A DNA stretch of 64,000 nucleotides from Thamnaconus septentrionalis (GCA_009823395.1 CM020507.1:5890001-5954000), one strand, 5' to 3'. Counted from the first letter of the stretch, positions 35,181 to 47,893 are shown. Translations and numbers: made by a program. Notes: generated by a model from the letters alone, not told the origin.

Positions 35181-36330
35181 AGTCCTGAGTCGGTTTAATT
35201 TTCCATTGAAAACAATAGGACTCGCTAATTGATTTTAATGGCTCTCTCCGCCACGATGAGCCCCTTATGACTTGGAGAGAAGTCTTTAAGATTATTATTA
35301 TTAGTATAATTGCCATTACCCCCACACTTTCACTTCTGCGAATGGGAGTCGGAGGAAGAATATCTTTGCCCCTGAGCCGAACAAATAGTTATTAGAGACA
35401 GGAAACAAACAACGACCGTCATTCACGCACACACACACACACACACACAAACATACACAAACGCACACACGCACACACACAAGCTCCACCTTAGACCCCC
35501 TGGCGACCCTCATTCCCCCCGCCGCCCTCTCCGTGCAGCATGCCGCTTGTAATTTATGCAAAATTAATTGATACATCTTTTATAATTGATGTGCTGTAAG
35601 CTTAATGAGTAATTTATGTAATTAGTCAATTAAGGATAATTCCAGCATATGTTCCGTATGCCCAGAAGGTGTGCTTTACAACTACTTATTTGTCCAGGAG
35701 TTGGGCGCAGACGAAGACTACCTAATTAATTTTGTTATGCAGATAAGCCGCCGTGTCTATTTAACGGCCCCCTTTGTGAAAACAGATTTAATATTGATCT
35801 TTCCTGGGCGTTTAAAGAGGATGCTTTTACCCACGTCGGCCTCCGAGGGCCTCCTTTTGGAAACTCATTTTTCAGACTCCGACAAAACAATTACGCGGAG
35901 GAAAACAAAAAAGGAACGCAACGCGTGCAAAGCTCTGGCTGTCTCCATCCAGCCGCAGCCAGCGAGCCGGCGAGCGAGCAAACGCATAATTGTTCACTCT
36001 TTTCCAGGCCAAGTGGCGCCAGGAAGTGATTTCCCCGCGATCGCATGATGTCTCTAAAATATGCTCTCCGTCGACACGGCTGACCTTTTGAGTGAGCTTG
36101 AAGGGCCCAGACATAACGGGGAAGAGATACGGCTAATTAATTGACACAGTTTTGAATATTCATACTTAATACAGCGCGCTTGCCCTTAATTACATTGTTG
36201 GACTTCTCTCCTAGGAGTCTAAATCACAGAAGGCTTAATTATTGTAATGTATTCGGGGGCCCATCGGGGCACCGTGTAAGACAGGAGCCGTCAAGGACCC
36301 AGTCATGACACCTGGCACACGGTAAAAAAA
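35180..36330. promoter_or_regulatory. Candidate conserved non-coding enhancer block upstream of foxb2
   Basis: Non-repetitive AT-rich sequence with an unusual concentration of homeodomain-type TAATTA/TTAATT sites: TAATTGATT near 35225, GTAATTAGTCAATTAAGG near 35618, CTAATTAATTTTG near 35720, GGCTAATTAATTGACAC near 36132, TTAATTACATTG near 36186 and GCTTAATTATTG near 36233. The latter part also has GC-rich islands. A CA repeat interrupts it at 35427-35482. It has no coding potential and lies 2-3 kb upstream of a developmental transcription factor. Conservation itself could not be tested. Confidence 0.4.
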
Positions 36331-38066
36331 AAAAAAAAAAGCGAAATTGGGGGGGGGGCAGGGGGGGCGTTGAAAGGAAAGAATAGGAGGGAGGGAGAGA
36401 GAGAGAGAGAAGAAGAAGCTGCTCCTGTTGTTCAGGAGGGGAGAAAGTTTGTTTACATCCTTGTAGGATTCACCAGAGAGTGTTTGAGCAGACAGACAGC
36501 CGCCGGACTCCCCTCTCAGCAATTAATCAACAACACACACACACACATAGCACACACACACACACTCCTCTCTCTTTCTCCCTCTTCTCCTTCCTCCCTC
36601 CTTCTCCGCTAGGGAAGAGGAGGAGTGCGCTGGTGATTGTGCGCAACGGAAAACATGATTTATTGTTTGCAACTCTTAAACTGCAGCCGGGCACGTTTCT
36701 GAAAGAGGAGGTCGTGTTTGTCTGTTCTGTTTGTTGCTTTTCTCTTTCTTTTTTTAAAAGAAAACGCCCGAGGTGGCAATTCCAATCCACAACGGCCATT
36801 CTTTTCCCAAAAATCCAGAGCTTTGTGTTGAGAGATGTTCAGAAAGCACCACTGAGCCAAGGACAAGGCGACTCAGACCTGCTGTTGGCTTTGTCCTTGC
36901 CTAATGCACGGCCAAGTACACCAAGCTGTGGAGTCAGTAGGGGGCGACAGTGTGTCAACTATAGCGACTACTATATATTTTTAATTTGCATTTTTGAGTT
37001 TTGCTATGAATAGCGGATAATAAAGGCAAAGGTTAAAGCTGTTCAGTGAGGTTGTAGGCAACATGTTTCGAGGAACAGAAAAGATTCACTGTTGTTTTCC
37101 AACCACAACATCCCCCCACTGTCAACGACAAAGTCACCTGACTTCACAAGAGCATGTGTGCTATTACATGCTACCCTAAAGGAAACAAAAAACCCTTTGT
37201 GATGTCACAAGGTGCACTAATCACCCCACTAATAGAAGCAAGTTGTTTTTGCTCGAGGCTTTAAACAGAGGGCTAAATGATGCTGTGTTCTGGAGCTCTA
37301 GAGAGGAATTTTATTTTAGTGAATTACTCAGAATAAATCTTATGATGCATATTAAGATATATTAGGTCTGGAAAGAAAAGTAAAGATGGGACCTTTTAAA
37401 GCCACCACAGGGTCAAAGGTCAAGTGCAAAAGGGAGGCTGTCATGGAGCTGATTCTCCATCCCCGGTGTACTCTTTACCGCCGGAGCGTCTGATTGGCAA
37501 ACAGATGATCGGGACGCACCACCCACTACTCATCACACACACACACACACAGGCTTTACACACACACGCTCTCTCTCCCTCACACTCTATCTCCTCCTCC
37601 TTCTCTCTCTCTCCCTCCCTACAAACACACATTCACACTCTCTCGCTCACACACTCTCACACACACACACACACTCAGACAGACAGAGCGTGCACTCTGC
37701 ACCCCACCCTCCCCCCCATCTGACGTTTCCTCCAAGTGTGTGGATAATGGAGGCAGCCAGCGACCTGCGGGGGTCTCACCAAAACGGGTGAGTGGGAGCA
37801 GCGAGCAGGAGGAGAGGAGAAGAGGAGAAGAAGAGAAGGAGTGGAGGAGAGGAAAAGAGGAGTAGAGGAAGAGAGGAGCGCACGCACGCCCATCCTTCCA
37901 CCCCATCGCCGCGTTTCTTTGGTGACGGGAGGAGGGTCGGGGAGAGGAGGAGGAGGGTGGGGGGGTGAGACCTCGTGGTGAGAACAACTTTTACGCACAG
38001 ACACCAGCTTTCCTTTTTTTAAACGCATGGCGTCAAGAGCTGGATTTGAGAGATAAAAAGGCGTCC

Positions 38067-38235
38067 GAAGAAGAAGAAGAAGAAGAAGAAGAAGAAGCTC
38101 TCCTGGGACGCGCTCACTCATAGAGGACGTCGCCCTCCAGCAGCCGGGCCCTCAGGCTGAACCCAGCCGCCCAGCGTTCATCCTCAGAGCAAAGAGAAGA
38201 AGAAGAAGAAGAAGAAGAAGAAGAAGAAGAAGAAG

Positions 38236-38265
<30 letters not shown>
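38067..38265. repeat. Two (GAA)n tracts upstream of foxb2
   Basis: GAA runs at 38067-38097 and 38196-38265 (about 23 units in the second) lie 190-390 bp before the foxb2 start codon, probably in its promoter or 5' UTR. A purine-rich stretch also precedes them (37795-37880). Confidence 0.95.
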
Positions 38266-38266
<1 letters not shown>

Positions 38267-38452
38267 TCCCAGCTGCTGCTCAGATGGCTCAGAACTTTGG
38301 GTCTTTTAGATGGAGACTGATTTATCGGCTGCCGTGACAGAGACCAATTAGAACACAACTTTTTCCTCTTTTTTTTGGATTGTTTGATACCGCATTAGAA
38401 AGTTGAAGAAGACAACAACAACAACAACAACAACAGTAATTCAGGACCAATC

Positions 38453-39469
38453 ATGCCTCGTCCGGGGAAAAACTCCTACAGCGACCAGAAGCCTCCCTAC
38501 TCCTACATCTCTCTGACGGCCATGGCCATCCAGAACTCCAGCGAGAAGATGCTGCCCCTCAGCGACATCTACAAGTTCATCATGGACCGCTTCCCCTACT
38601 ACCGGGAGAACACGCAGCGGTGGCAGAACTCGCTGCGGCACAACCTCTCCTTCAACGACTGCTTCATCAAGATCCCCCGGCGGCCCGACCAGCCCGGCAA
38701 GGGCAGCTTCTGGGCTCTGCACCCGGACTGCGGCGACATGTTCGAGAACGGCAGCTTCCTGCGGAGACGGAAGCGCTTCAAGGTGCTGCGCGCACACGAG
38801 CACATGAGCTGCAAGAGCAGCCCGATGATGCACTACTTCCACCATCACCACCACCACCACCAGCAGCACCAGCAGCACCAGCTGCAGCAGCAGCACGGCA
38901 AGCTGGGGGGCCACCACGACCACCCTCCAGCCGGCGCGTCCGGCGCCGTGGGCCGGCTGCCGCACTTCCAGGGCTACGGCGGCATCGCTTGCGCGCAGCC
39001 CGGCGGGTTCAAGCACCCTTTCGCCATCGAGAACATCATCGGGCGGGACTACAAGGGCGTGATGGCCAGCGGGCTGCCCCTCACCTCGGTCATGCACCAC
39101 CTGGGCTACCCGGTTCCTCCGCAGCTGAGCAGCGTGGTCAACTCCATGTGGCCGCACGTCGGGATGCTCTCGGAGTCCGTGGGCGGCGTGCCCGTGCCTG
39201 TGCCCGTGCCCTCGGCGTCCGAGTACGTGCCCTTCAGCGTGTCCGCGAAGGGCCTGTACCACAGCAGCGGCGGCGGGCAGAGCCTGCAGACCCTGCCCGC
39301 CGTGCCGGTGCCCATCAAGCCCACCCCGTCCCTAGGTCCCGTGCCCGGGCTGACGGGGCTGCAGCCCGGCCACAGCCAGCTCGGCTCCCCGGCGGCCTCG
39401 GTGTTGGAGAAGGGCGAGCTGCTGGAGGGGAAGAGCAACCCCCTGCACCCGGCACTGCTGCTCTCCTAG
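38453..39469 (+). CDS. foxb2: FoxB2 forkhead transcription factor, single exon
   Basis: A 338-aa intronless forkhead protein that binds DNA in the nucleus and is expected in the early neural tube and brain. It starts [20 protein letters not shown]. The forkhead domain spans about residues 12-105, including the recognition-helix stretch [20 protein letters not shown] and wing [17 protein letters not shown] His/Gln-rich run follows (about 125-150). Next come an eh1-like Groucho-binding motif, [15 protein letters not shown], and the tail motif [10 protein letters not shown], both typical of FoxB proteins. Against FoxB1, the His-rich insert, LHPDCGDM (FoxB1 has LHPSCGDM) and the prune2/vps13a neighbours favour foxb2. 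The coding region is very GC-rich, which makes long false ORFs in two other frames. The ATG follows a (CAA)n tract (38413-38436). Confidence 0.96.
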   Translation: MPRPGKNSYSDQKPPYSYISLTAMAIQNSSEKMLPLSDIYKFIMDRFPYYRENTQRWQNSLRHNLSFNDCFIKIPRRPDQPGKGSFWALHPDCGDMFENGSFLRRRKRFKVLRAHEHMSCKSSPMMHYFHHHHHHHQQHQQHQLQQQHGKLGGHHDHPPAGASGAVGRLPHFQGYGGIACAQPGGFKHPFAIENIIGRDYKGVMASGLPLTSVMHHLGYPVPPQLSSVVNSMWPHVGMLSESVGGVPVPVPVPSASEYVPFSVSAKGLYHSSGGGQSLQTLPAVPVPIKPTPSLGPVPGLTGLQPGHSQLGSPAASVLEKGELLEGKSNPLHPALLLS

Positions 39470-40979
39470 ACGGGTAAAAAAAAATAAAAAAAATAATCCT
39501 CGGCAGGACGAAAAATAATAATGATAATAAAGGGACGTTATCGTTGATTAAATATAAGAGACAACATTGATTTTTAGGGACTTCACGTTGTGCTGTGTGT
39601 GCGTGTGTATGTGTGTGTGTGCGTGTGTTTTCCCCCTTTGAATCCATGTCGGTTTAAATGAGCATTTATTTGCACAATTTGTGAGGGCATTTACCACATC
39701 CCGTAATGTGGCGCTGATAAATACAATCAGAATCATCAAGTGGATCTACTGAACCCAAAGAGAGCTTTGATTGACGAGACTAACATTTCTCCGTTTTATT
39801 TTTATTTTATTTTTTATTATTATTTTGAAAAGAAATCAACGAGATCGATATCTGTCTGTTTCTGTCTATTTTTATTTATTTTTTTTTGATTTATGCTATT
39901 CAATTTCGGCCTCGTGGCTGAACACACCAGGGCCTCCGTGTCGTTTCATTGGGCCTGCTGCACTTTGTGTGTGTGTCTGTGCGCGTGTGGGGGACGCACG
40001 CGTGTCCGTGTGTGTTGCAGCGGCGCGTTGAAGGCGCCACGCTCGCATTATAACACTATTTATCTTAAGAATATTTATAAAGGACTTCAAACTGAAACCT
40101 GCCCTGTTGTTGTCGCAGTTATTTACCGTGTTTTCTCCGGCGCACTCAAGTTTGCGGTATTTGTTTTTGGTCGATTTAATATGAATTTTCCGGGGAATTT
40201 TCCGGGGAGGCGCAACTTTGGCGCAACTTTGAAGAAGAAAACTGATCAATTCCAACAGACTCCGCTGTAAATTGTGGCGGTCAAACGGTCTGAAACTGGC
40301 AGTTTCCAGCGCAGATTGACGACTGAGGCTCATATTTACATTCGAGTGTTTAATTCCTAAATATTGATGTTCATTCACAAAAAAAATACGCGGAAGTAAA
40401 TGAATATAAATATTGGTTACTGATTAACCTAAATATGGGGAGTTAATCCAATGTCTTTAAAAGGAGTGTTTTTATTATTCTAGATTATTTTGTCATAAAA
40501 ACATGCACACTGGGGGCACACAGATGAAATGCCTCAAGGGAAGGCACTTCAAACCAGATCATAGCACTAAAATAATTTTTGTTTATTTTTGTTGATTTAA
40601 TCTCATAAACTGCCAACTGCAGTTGAATGCAAGGGAAACATGACAGTTTGTAAAAACAATTCACAATTCAACTGCTCGTTAACAAATAGAAGCACTTCAC
40701 CATTATACAAGCAGATCCAAAGTTTTGTCAAAAAAAAACCAACCTTAAACCATGATCATATTCTCATGAATCACATCTGGAATTAGCATATGCTGCTTGG
40801 ATGGATGTCCTGCTCATTAGCTCCATGAGGTGGCTGTCAACTTCAAAAGGGCGTTTGGATCAAATTCTCACTGATTTGTCTCCTCCTTTAGCCAAAAAAA
40901 AAAACAACACACACACACACACACACACACACAGCTTTGAAGGCGGCCCTCTCCAGCCGCATGCAAACACCTGCTCTCT

Positions 40980-41431
40980 GGCTCACTGCAGATGACTTCC
41001 ATTCAACCTGCGGTGGCTGTTTAACATCCCAAAGGCTCCGGCAGCCGTGGCCATTGTCGCAGCCGCCTCTGAACAAATAATTGAGATGCACCAGCGGAGG
41101 AGAGTCGTGGGAGTGAAGAATTAAAACCTCTTTAGGTGTCCCGACTGCCGAGCAAGGAGGAGCATGATTGCCCTCCGCTTCTAATTTCTCATCCTTTTTA
41201 TTCATAAATGATTGCACTCTTTTCCATTTTTTCAGTTTGAGGCGATTGCTGTTTTGTTTATGTTTTTTTAACCAATTATTTTCTCCCCTTTAAATAAATA
41301 TTTTTTACACATACTTTTCACTGCAGGCGTCTGTGATTCCTACTTACAGGCAAGTGTGTTATTTTAGCGATAGGTTTTCTCATGGCACTGGGAAAAAGTG
41401 TGTGTGCACCTCACTGCCGTGTGTGTGCGTG

Positions 41432-41465
<34 letters not shown>

Positions 41466-41680
41466 CGTGCACTGTGCTTTAATTCCCTGATCAGCAGGCC
41501 TCAGTGTCTTTAATAGCGCTGACTGCATTAGTGCATAATTAAATGCCACTAATTAACACAGTAAGAGGGGTAATAATGCAGCCATTATTACCCTCCGTGA
41601 TCCTCTGTCCCCACACTGGAGTCAGATGCCTCTGGAATCATAATACCACATGAGGTCCCCTAATGTGCACCATGCCTTAT
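40980..41680. promoter_or_regulatory. Candidate non-coding regulatory block downstream of foxb2
   Basis: Two complex-sequence stretches (40980-41230 and 41480-41680) flank a GT repeat at 41429-41463. The second holds GCATAATTAAATG, CACTAATTAACACAG and GGTAATAATGCAGCCATTATTACC, the last a near-palindrome. No open frame of note is present. They look like teleost conserved non-coding elements; this is judged by eye only. Confidence 0.35.
41429..41463. repeat. (GT)n microsatellite
   Basis: GT tract between two candidate regulatory stretches downstream of foxb2. Confidence 0.95.
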
Positions 41681-42359
41681 AGGACCAGGGCTCAGTGTTT
41701 TTCACTTGTAAGGGTGTAACCATGCGGTCAGATCATTTAACAGCAGTGTTTAAGGATTTTCTCTGGGGAATTTCAGGGAAATCTGTTTTTCTAAAAAAAA
41801 AAAGGGAAAAAGGAAGACAACAAAATAAGGTGCAATAATGAGCGGGCTCTGTTGTGATTTCATTTTTTTTTTGGGGGGGGGGCTCAATTTGAAATTGAAA
41901 TTATTTGTTGGATATATATAAATATTTCTTTTTCATTCATTTCCTCAGAACGAGAATCCTGATTGATGAGCCTTAAGTGCAGGCAGTAGTCTTAAAGCTA
42001 CATTAAGCAACCAATTCTCTATTTTTGACTAACTACGCACCGATTACACAGATTACATTTAGTTTCTTCTATGTCAATTTGTAATAAAAAATAATGGAGT
42101 TACATTTTATCTATAAATAGAGATGAGCTCTGAGTTCTCTGGGATGCAGTTCTTTTAAAATTTAATATTAAAACATTATTTTTATTTCAGATATTTAAAA
42201 CAAAAGGAAAAATGCAGGTTGAAATATTGTCTTTACCAAAACATTTTAGTCACAGTGTTCTTTTTCTTCAGCCTGATCACTTCTCTGGCATTTGTCACAA
42301 CAGCAGTTCAGATCTGACACAGCTGAAGGGAAACACAATCACACAATTAGAAAACAACA

Positions 42360-42656
42360 ATAACAGAAAAAGTGAGTCATTAGCGCGCGGGCACTCGCGG
42401 AGAAAGTGTTCGCCGTTTCGAAATATGTGTCGGAGATGAATCATGGCAGCCGTATGAATGGATGAATAAAACATTTAGGTCAGAGGTGTTTCACTGTCGG
42501 CCCTCGGAAACGAAATATTATGGTGGTGAATAGACGATGATACATTAGCAGTAATTACCCACACTTCACAGGGGCCAGGGTGGCAAATTCTACATGCGTT
42601 TTTCTTAATGACCAGCAATCATAATGAGCAGCTTAATTCATTGATCTGATCTGCAG

Positions 42657-42688
<32 letters not shown>

Positions 42689-43770
42689 GGCACGCATTTG
42701 CACATATGAACACTGTGAACAACTTTAAATATTATTCTTTGTTCCATCCCGGCCATCTTCTCCAGCAGCTAAGCAGAAATTTGTTCTAATTTTCTTTAAA
42801 CCTATAATTGCTGCGGAAGAATTCCTTGTTCGGCCACAACTTGAGTGCTGGTTAAAGCGATTAGCAAAGCCATTTAAACAAATGAGCTGAAGCAAGATTT
42901 GACGTAACGGCCTCTATTAAGTTTATTCAACGATCTGACGAGATCCATCCACGAGATGATGCTCGACGAAGGTCTCTTATCAGAGGCTCAACATGCAAAC
43001 AAAATTGGTTCTGGATTTGGGGAGTGTGAGAGCAGGAGGGAAGGAGGGATGAAAGGAAGGAAGGAAGGAAGCGGGGAGGACACCTCAGACAGAAGACAAG
43101 GTCATCCAGCCGTCGCGTCCTCCAGGAGAACTAATGAAAGTGTAATATTCTTAAGAGGTTTCTCCTTACTCGTGATTAGCCACAGATTACAGGAGCACCG
43201 CTGACCTTTGACCCAGGTGGAAGGAATGGCCTTAAAACTGAGTTTGACACACACACACACACACATGCACACACATACCCGTAAAAGGCGAAAAAGAGCA
43301 TCCCAGTTTTTTGTTCAGAACTGCAGTCAGTGGAAACTGAGCAGAACCAGAACAACAGAATCCTGCAGTTCTCTCAAATTCTAACAATCTCACAGATTCA
43401 GACGCTGAGTGTCCGTGTGTTGTGTTTACTTCTTTATGTTGCGCTTGATTCAAAATGTAAGGATAAACTTTTCTACCCGTGTTATTTTTCACCATTATCT
43501 CCATTCATCTTGAAGCCGTCTTGATGGGAACTCGGTGCTGGGATCGTCGCGATCCCGCCGTACATCAGCTCACCGTCACATCCGCATCCAGCGCAAGTGG
43601 GCAGTCGGCAAACGGCTGCATCTGCTCTCATCACCGTAATGGCAACTCCATATTCACAGCCGTGGTCTTTAATCGCAGGGGCGTTATGGGAAAGTCAATC
43701 TGGTGCGTGTCGACGGGAGTCGTCGGCAGCCAATGAAAAGGCCATCTGAGGGGAATTAGCATATTGGCTT
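42360..43770. promoter_or_regulatory. Second candidate non-coding regulatory block downstream of foxb2
   Basis: Complex, non-repetitive sequence at 42360-42650, 42720-42960 and 43540-43770 is separated by a (CA)n tract (42659-42689) and simple GGAA sequence (43035-43075). It has forkhead-like AAACAAATG, TAATTACC and GATTAGC motifs. No coding evidence is seen. Confidence 0.35.
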
Positions 43771-43884
43771 CAGGCCTGGAGACAGAGAGAAGCTGTCAGG
43801 AGGAGGGAGCCCTAACGACAGGTCACCGTGGATGGGTGCACGCCGCGCAGACTCTTCTCCTCTTTCTTTCTCTCCCAGTCATCA

Positions 43885-44270
43885 CCAGCTGCGTTTCCAT
43901 GACAGTTTTTTGACAAAGTACAATTGCGATTTGCAGGTGTTTCCATTGAACGTGTGAAGTCGTAAAATTTCACGGGACGATTTTCACAAGAATTATGTTT
44001 TTTTCTTTGATGACTTGGAAAAAATATTCCGTCTCCTCCTCCGTCCAAAAAAAATGTGCAATTTTCACTTTAAGTGTAAATGCAAAAAAAGTGTTTCCAT
44101 GACACTTTTGCGATATACCTCTATATGGATATGTCTGAAAACCACCTCATGAGACATCAAAACCTTTTAGCCATATTTGAGAGGATTTTCCAAGTTTATC
44201 TGTTTCCATGACCAGTTTTTATTGTGATATTTAGGTCTTGCACAAATCAAGGGGTCATGGAATTGCAGCT
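43885..44270. repeat. Dispersed repeat built on 'GTTTCCATGAC' units
   Basis: Four copies of a GTTTCCATxxxx word (near 43893, 43938, 44091 and 44202) are each followed by Ts and GCGA/GTGA-type sequence, within 0.35 kb. This looks like a decayed tandem or dispersed element; the family is not identified. Confidence 0.45.
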
Positions 44271-46472
44271 TCTGTCACCCAGCTGTCTGATTTGAATCCC
44301 TCTGGATCGCATTCCGGTGCAGCTCACCTCATTCCCCACAGAGGACGATGTCGTAACTTTTCACGCTTTTTTTCTTGTTCCACTTTTTTCAACTAATTCA
44401 CCCAAATTTTTTACCCAAGATTTATCTCCAGGAGTGGCCCCACTCTCTTCCTCCTGCATAATTAGACAATGATTCACTGGTGTGCGGCCACACCTGCCTC
44501 TAGGGGCGGGTTGGGTTGGAGCTGCGGCCCATATCATCTTCCATCTGCCATCTATCTTTTATTGGTCCAAATTATAGCACCATATTAGCCATTATTACAT
44601 TTTACTATCAATTCAAAAAGGGGTCGTGGGTCCAGCCGCCCTGGCCCCCTTCCCACCGCCATCCTCTCCGACGTCCCTTCACTTTGTCCTAAAGTTTGGA
44701 TCTGAAAGTTCTCCTTGGCTGCACGGCTCTATGCAATTAAGTAAGAGCATACTTGAAACTGTGAGGTGTCAAAACATACTATAACTGGAAGCGTTACAGA
44801 GAAAATCTTTATAGCAAAGGTTTGACTTGCTGAAAGTGCCAAAGGTGAAAAGTGAAAGAAAACAAAACAAAACATAATGGCACATTTTGTCTTTGTGGCC
44901 AAAATGAGGCTTGGAAATTCACAGATTGCTTTGACACATTAATGCATATTTATCATGTGTGGACATAATCTTTTTTTCACTGTATCTCTTTCATCCGGCC
45001 AGTCTAAATATTTGTCCCTAAATATTTGAAACAATCCCAGACTGGGATAATAATGCAGATTGTGAATTGTTTCTATTGACACAACAACATATTTGTGTTA
45101 GACGACCTCATCCGGACCTGTTCCTTGCCCTCTTTATTACAAATATAACCAATTTAAAATTTGACTGGACCTGAAAGATGTGCGGTTCCTCATTAATGCC
45201 AGCCAATCACATGGCAGCTGCTCAGTGCGCTTTGGGCTGCGGTGAAGACGACTTGCTGAAGTTCAAAGTGAGGGTCAGATAGGAGATGAAGGGGAAGTGA
45301 AGACTGTGTGAGGGTGGTGAGCACGGTTGTTGGTGAGAACTTCCCAAGACAAAAAATATCCAGTAAGGGGCAGCGTTGAGGAGGAAAATACCTCGGTGTT
45401 GCCAGGGGTCAGAGGTCAAAATGGGCAAACTGGTTGAACACCATAGAAAGGCAACGGTAACTCAGACAACCACTGCTTGCAACCTGCTGGCCAGTATAGG
45501 TTTCTGCAATGGCCAAGATACATTTTGGTCATTAACTTGCACAGGCCGAGTTTCAAATGACACATGGGAGAACATACAAGCCAGCAGAGCTTTTGAAACG
45601 AGAGCTCCAGACTGAAGGCAAAGACTGAGCACTCAGAATAAATGGAGTTGTTTGATCCCAGATCGTGGAGCCCTGGAGGTGCTGTACTTCCTGTCCCGTA
45701 CACGACACCGAGCTAAAGGCTTCGGGGATCAAGGCGGTGAACTTCATCAAACGGCGGTCGATGCCTCCATTGTGGCGGTAGGATGAAGGAGGGCCAAAGG
45801 GTGAGCAGCAGCCCTGGGCCAGAGGGTTGGAAGGATAGAGTGACTACCTCCTCCAGGGGAGAACAGCCATTAAAACAATGATCAAGTCCATGGTGCTCAG
45901 GTGGACTTGGGTGTTTGGCCTGGTCTCCTGCTCCATGTTTTCTCTAGATTCTACTGCCACATTATGTCACGATGTGGAATTTCTTTCATTTAAGAAGCTT
46001 TTTGCATCTCCTTCCTCTTCTTCTTCTTCTTCTTCTGCACAAGATATACCATCTCCTTTCTTTCACAATACAGGTGAGAAGACTGAAAATATTTTGCCAG
46101 ACAGTTTTAAGACTTTCCTTGTCTGAGTTGATATATTTTACGTGTAGTAGTAAAATAATGAATGACAATTTTAATAACTGGGGGATAAGAAAAGGGGGTG
46201 GGCGGGCGTTAACACTAATGCACCTGACGGAGGAGTTGGCAACAATGCTCCTCTCCATCGTTAGCACTGATTGCCAGTGTGATAGTGGTTAAGGGGAAGG
46301 TCTCCCACCGACTCCTGCTCATTTATCCCCCCATTACAGAGAGCACTCTGGCTTTTTATTGGTGTCATAAAGGCTGAACTTCACTCCAACAAAAAGCCTC
46401 CTGACCACGGACTATGGAAGCCCCCGCGACTCCTCCTGACCACATTTATCAACCTCACATTCGCCCGCTGAC

Positions 46473-46490
46473 ACACACGCACACACACGC

Positions 46491-46555
<65 letters not shown>
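46473..46555. repeat. (CA)n microsatellite
   Basis: About 35 CA units in the intergenic gap before the C2CD4-family gene. Confidence 0.95.
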
Positions 46556-46556
<1 letters not shown>

Positions 46557-47383
46557 CCCTGCGAGCCCTTCCTTGTTCTGAAGTTGAACCAGTCTGTTCT
46601 CTTCGCTTTTAAAACTCTTTTTTTGGTGTTGTTGTAAGTGAACCAGGCTTAATATCGAGACTGATGCATCTCTGAGAACACATCTGAATCATGAATGCCC
46701 TCTTGTGGTTAGAGCACTCCAACTATTCCATCAGACGGGGGCTAAAAAGCCATTCTGTCTGTTGTGATGACTGAATAAATAAGATTAAGTTTTGAAAAAG
46801 AAAGAGAATAATTATATTTTTACTAAATAGGATTTTGATTACATTTCGGATGTAAAGAAACCACAAAATACACCAAACCAAAGAAGATGCATACGTTTGT
46901 GGATACAGAAACTCTGTTGAGGAGGTGCTGACTGTCACAAGAAGGTCAAAAACTGAGAATAATGCTGTTACATGGGGGTGTGGCTGATGGAGGCAGGGGC
47001 ACTGCTCATTTGACTCATATCACAGTTTGACTCTGTGTTCTGCATAATTACTTTTTTTTTTTTAAATAATCCTATTTCTTTATGAAATTATGGCTTTACA
47101 TTTTTTCCTCACACTTATTTTTCACCCTACACGTCTTGGCCAAATATGAACAATGAACTTCCTGCCTCTTGACTTCACTGAGTGGGACAGGGACCGGAAC
47201 AAATAAGTGAATGGCCATCAGCTCAGTCGTGAGCAGTCTTAAAGGTCAGCGGTGACGTTGGTGGAGGTGGGTGATCTCTGCAAACCCCCAGCCAGGTCGT
47301 CCTGCTCTCTGAGAGGCCTTTGAACAAGAGGTCACTCTCTTCAAAAGAACCCACCCAAAAATTATAAAATGGAGTCACACTGC

Positions 47384-47435
<52 letters not shown>
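47384..47435. repeat. (GT)n microsatellite
   Basis: GT tract about 0.4 kb before the C2CD4-family promoter. A second GT tract is at 47728-47768. Confidence 0.95.
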
Positions 47436-47437
<2 letters not shown>

Positions 47438-47773
47438 TCTATGAAGCAGTTTGCAGCAATCTGGTTTTATGTAAATTCACTTTGTGATCTCAGGGGTTGG
47501 TGACTGTTTCAGCGCAAAGTTTAAGCAAAAAGAACACTGAACATGTTTATTTTTATTTTTAAAAAGCAAACATTGTGCATTTCAGTCTCACTGCTGGGGT
47601 GGAATTATTGATTCGTGTCATTCTAACGTTTTGGCTTCTCCTAATATGTTTCAGTGCTGATGTAATTTGTCTGATCTACATCAATAAGCTGACATCCTGT
47701 ATTACATAAATGCGTGTTCATGCATGTGCGTGTGTGTGCGCGTGTGTGTGTGTGTGTGTGTGTGTGTGCTTTC

Positions 47774-47893
47774 TGACGTAGATGGGGGCAGCAGAGACGT
47801 GATGCTGAGCCATTTGCTCACCTTTAAATCGGGCCGCCGGCACTCCTGTCTCTCTCACACCGATCCCCGCTGCCAGTCTGACGCTTCTGACAG
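47774..47893 (+). promoter_or_regulatory. Promoter and non-coding exon 1 of the C2CD4-family gene
   Basis: A CREB half-site-like TGACGTA is at 47774-47780 and a TATA-like TTTAAAT at 47823-47829. About 25-30 bp further on a pyrimidine-rich start region runs into TCTGACAG|GTGAGAG, a good donor at 47893/47894. The matching acceptor at 48048 lies just before the ATG. A short untranslated exon followed by a one-exon coding region is the usual C2CD4 layout. All of this is inference from motifs. Confidence 0.5.

Larger units (their letters stand above)
44640..47770. other. Intergenic gap before the C2CD4-family gene
   Basis: No gene supported. It has a complex AT-rich stretch with paired AAATATTTG words near 45007-45030, a possible transposon scrap near 45420-45480, a TTC run near 46015-46036 and the CA/GT tracts listed separately. 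Confidence 0.5.

Noticed and set aside
38441..39262. 273-aa minus-strand ORF antisense to foxb2
   Set aside because: Val/His/Arg-rich shadow from GC3 bias; no recognisable domain.
38453..39469. Assignment as foxb1
   Set aside because: His-rich insert, LHPDCGDM and synteny favour foxb2.
38620..39477. 285-aa plus-strand ORF in a second frame of foxb2
   Set aside because: Ala/Arg/Pro-rich shadow created by the GC-rich forkhead gene; the 338-aa frame encodes the full forkhead domain.
45415..45480. Tc1/mariner transposase scrap
   Set aside because: A short stretch (ACCATAGAAAGGCAACGGTAA, written in part) recalls Tc1-like elements, but termini and a longer match are lacking; too short to call.
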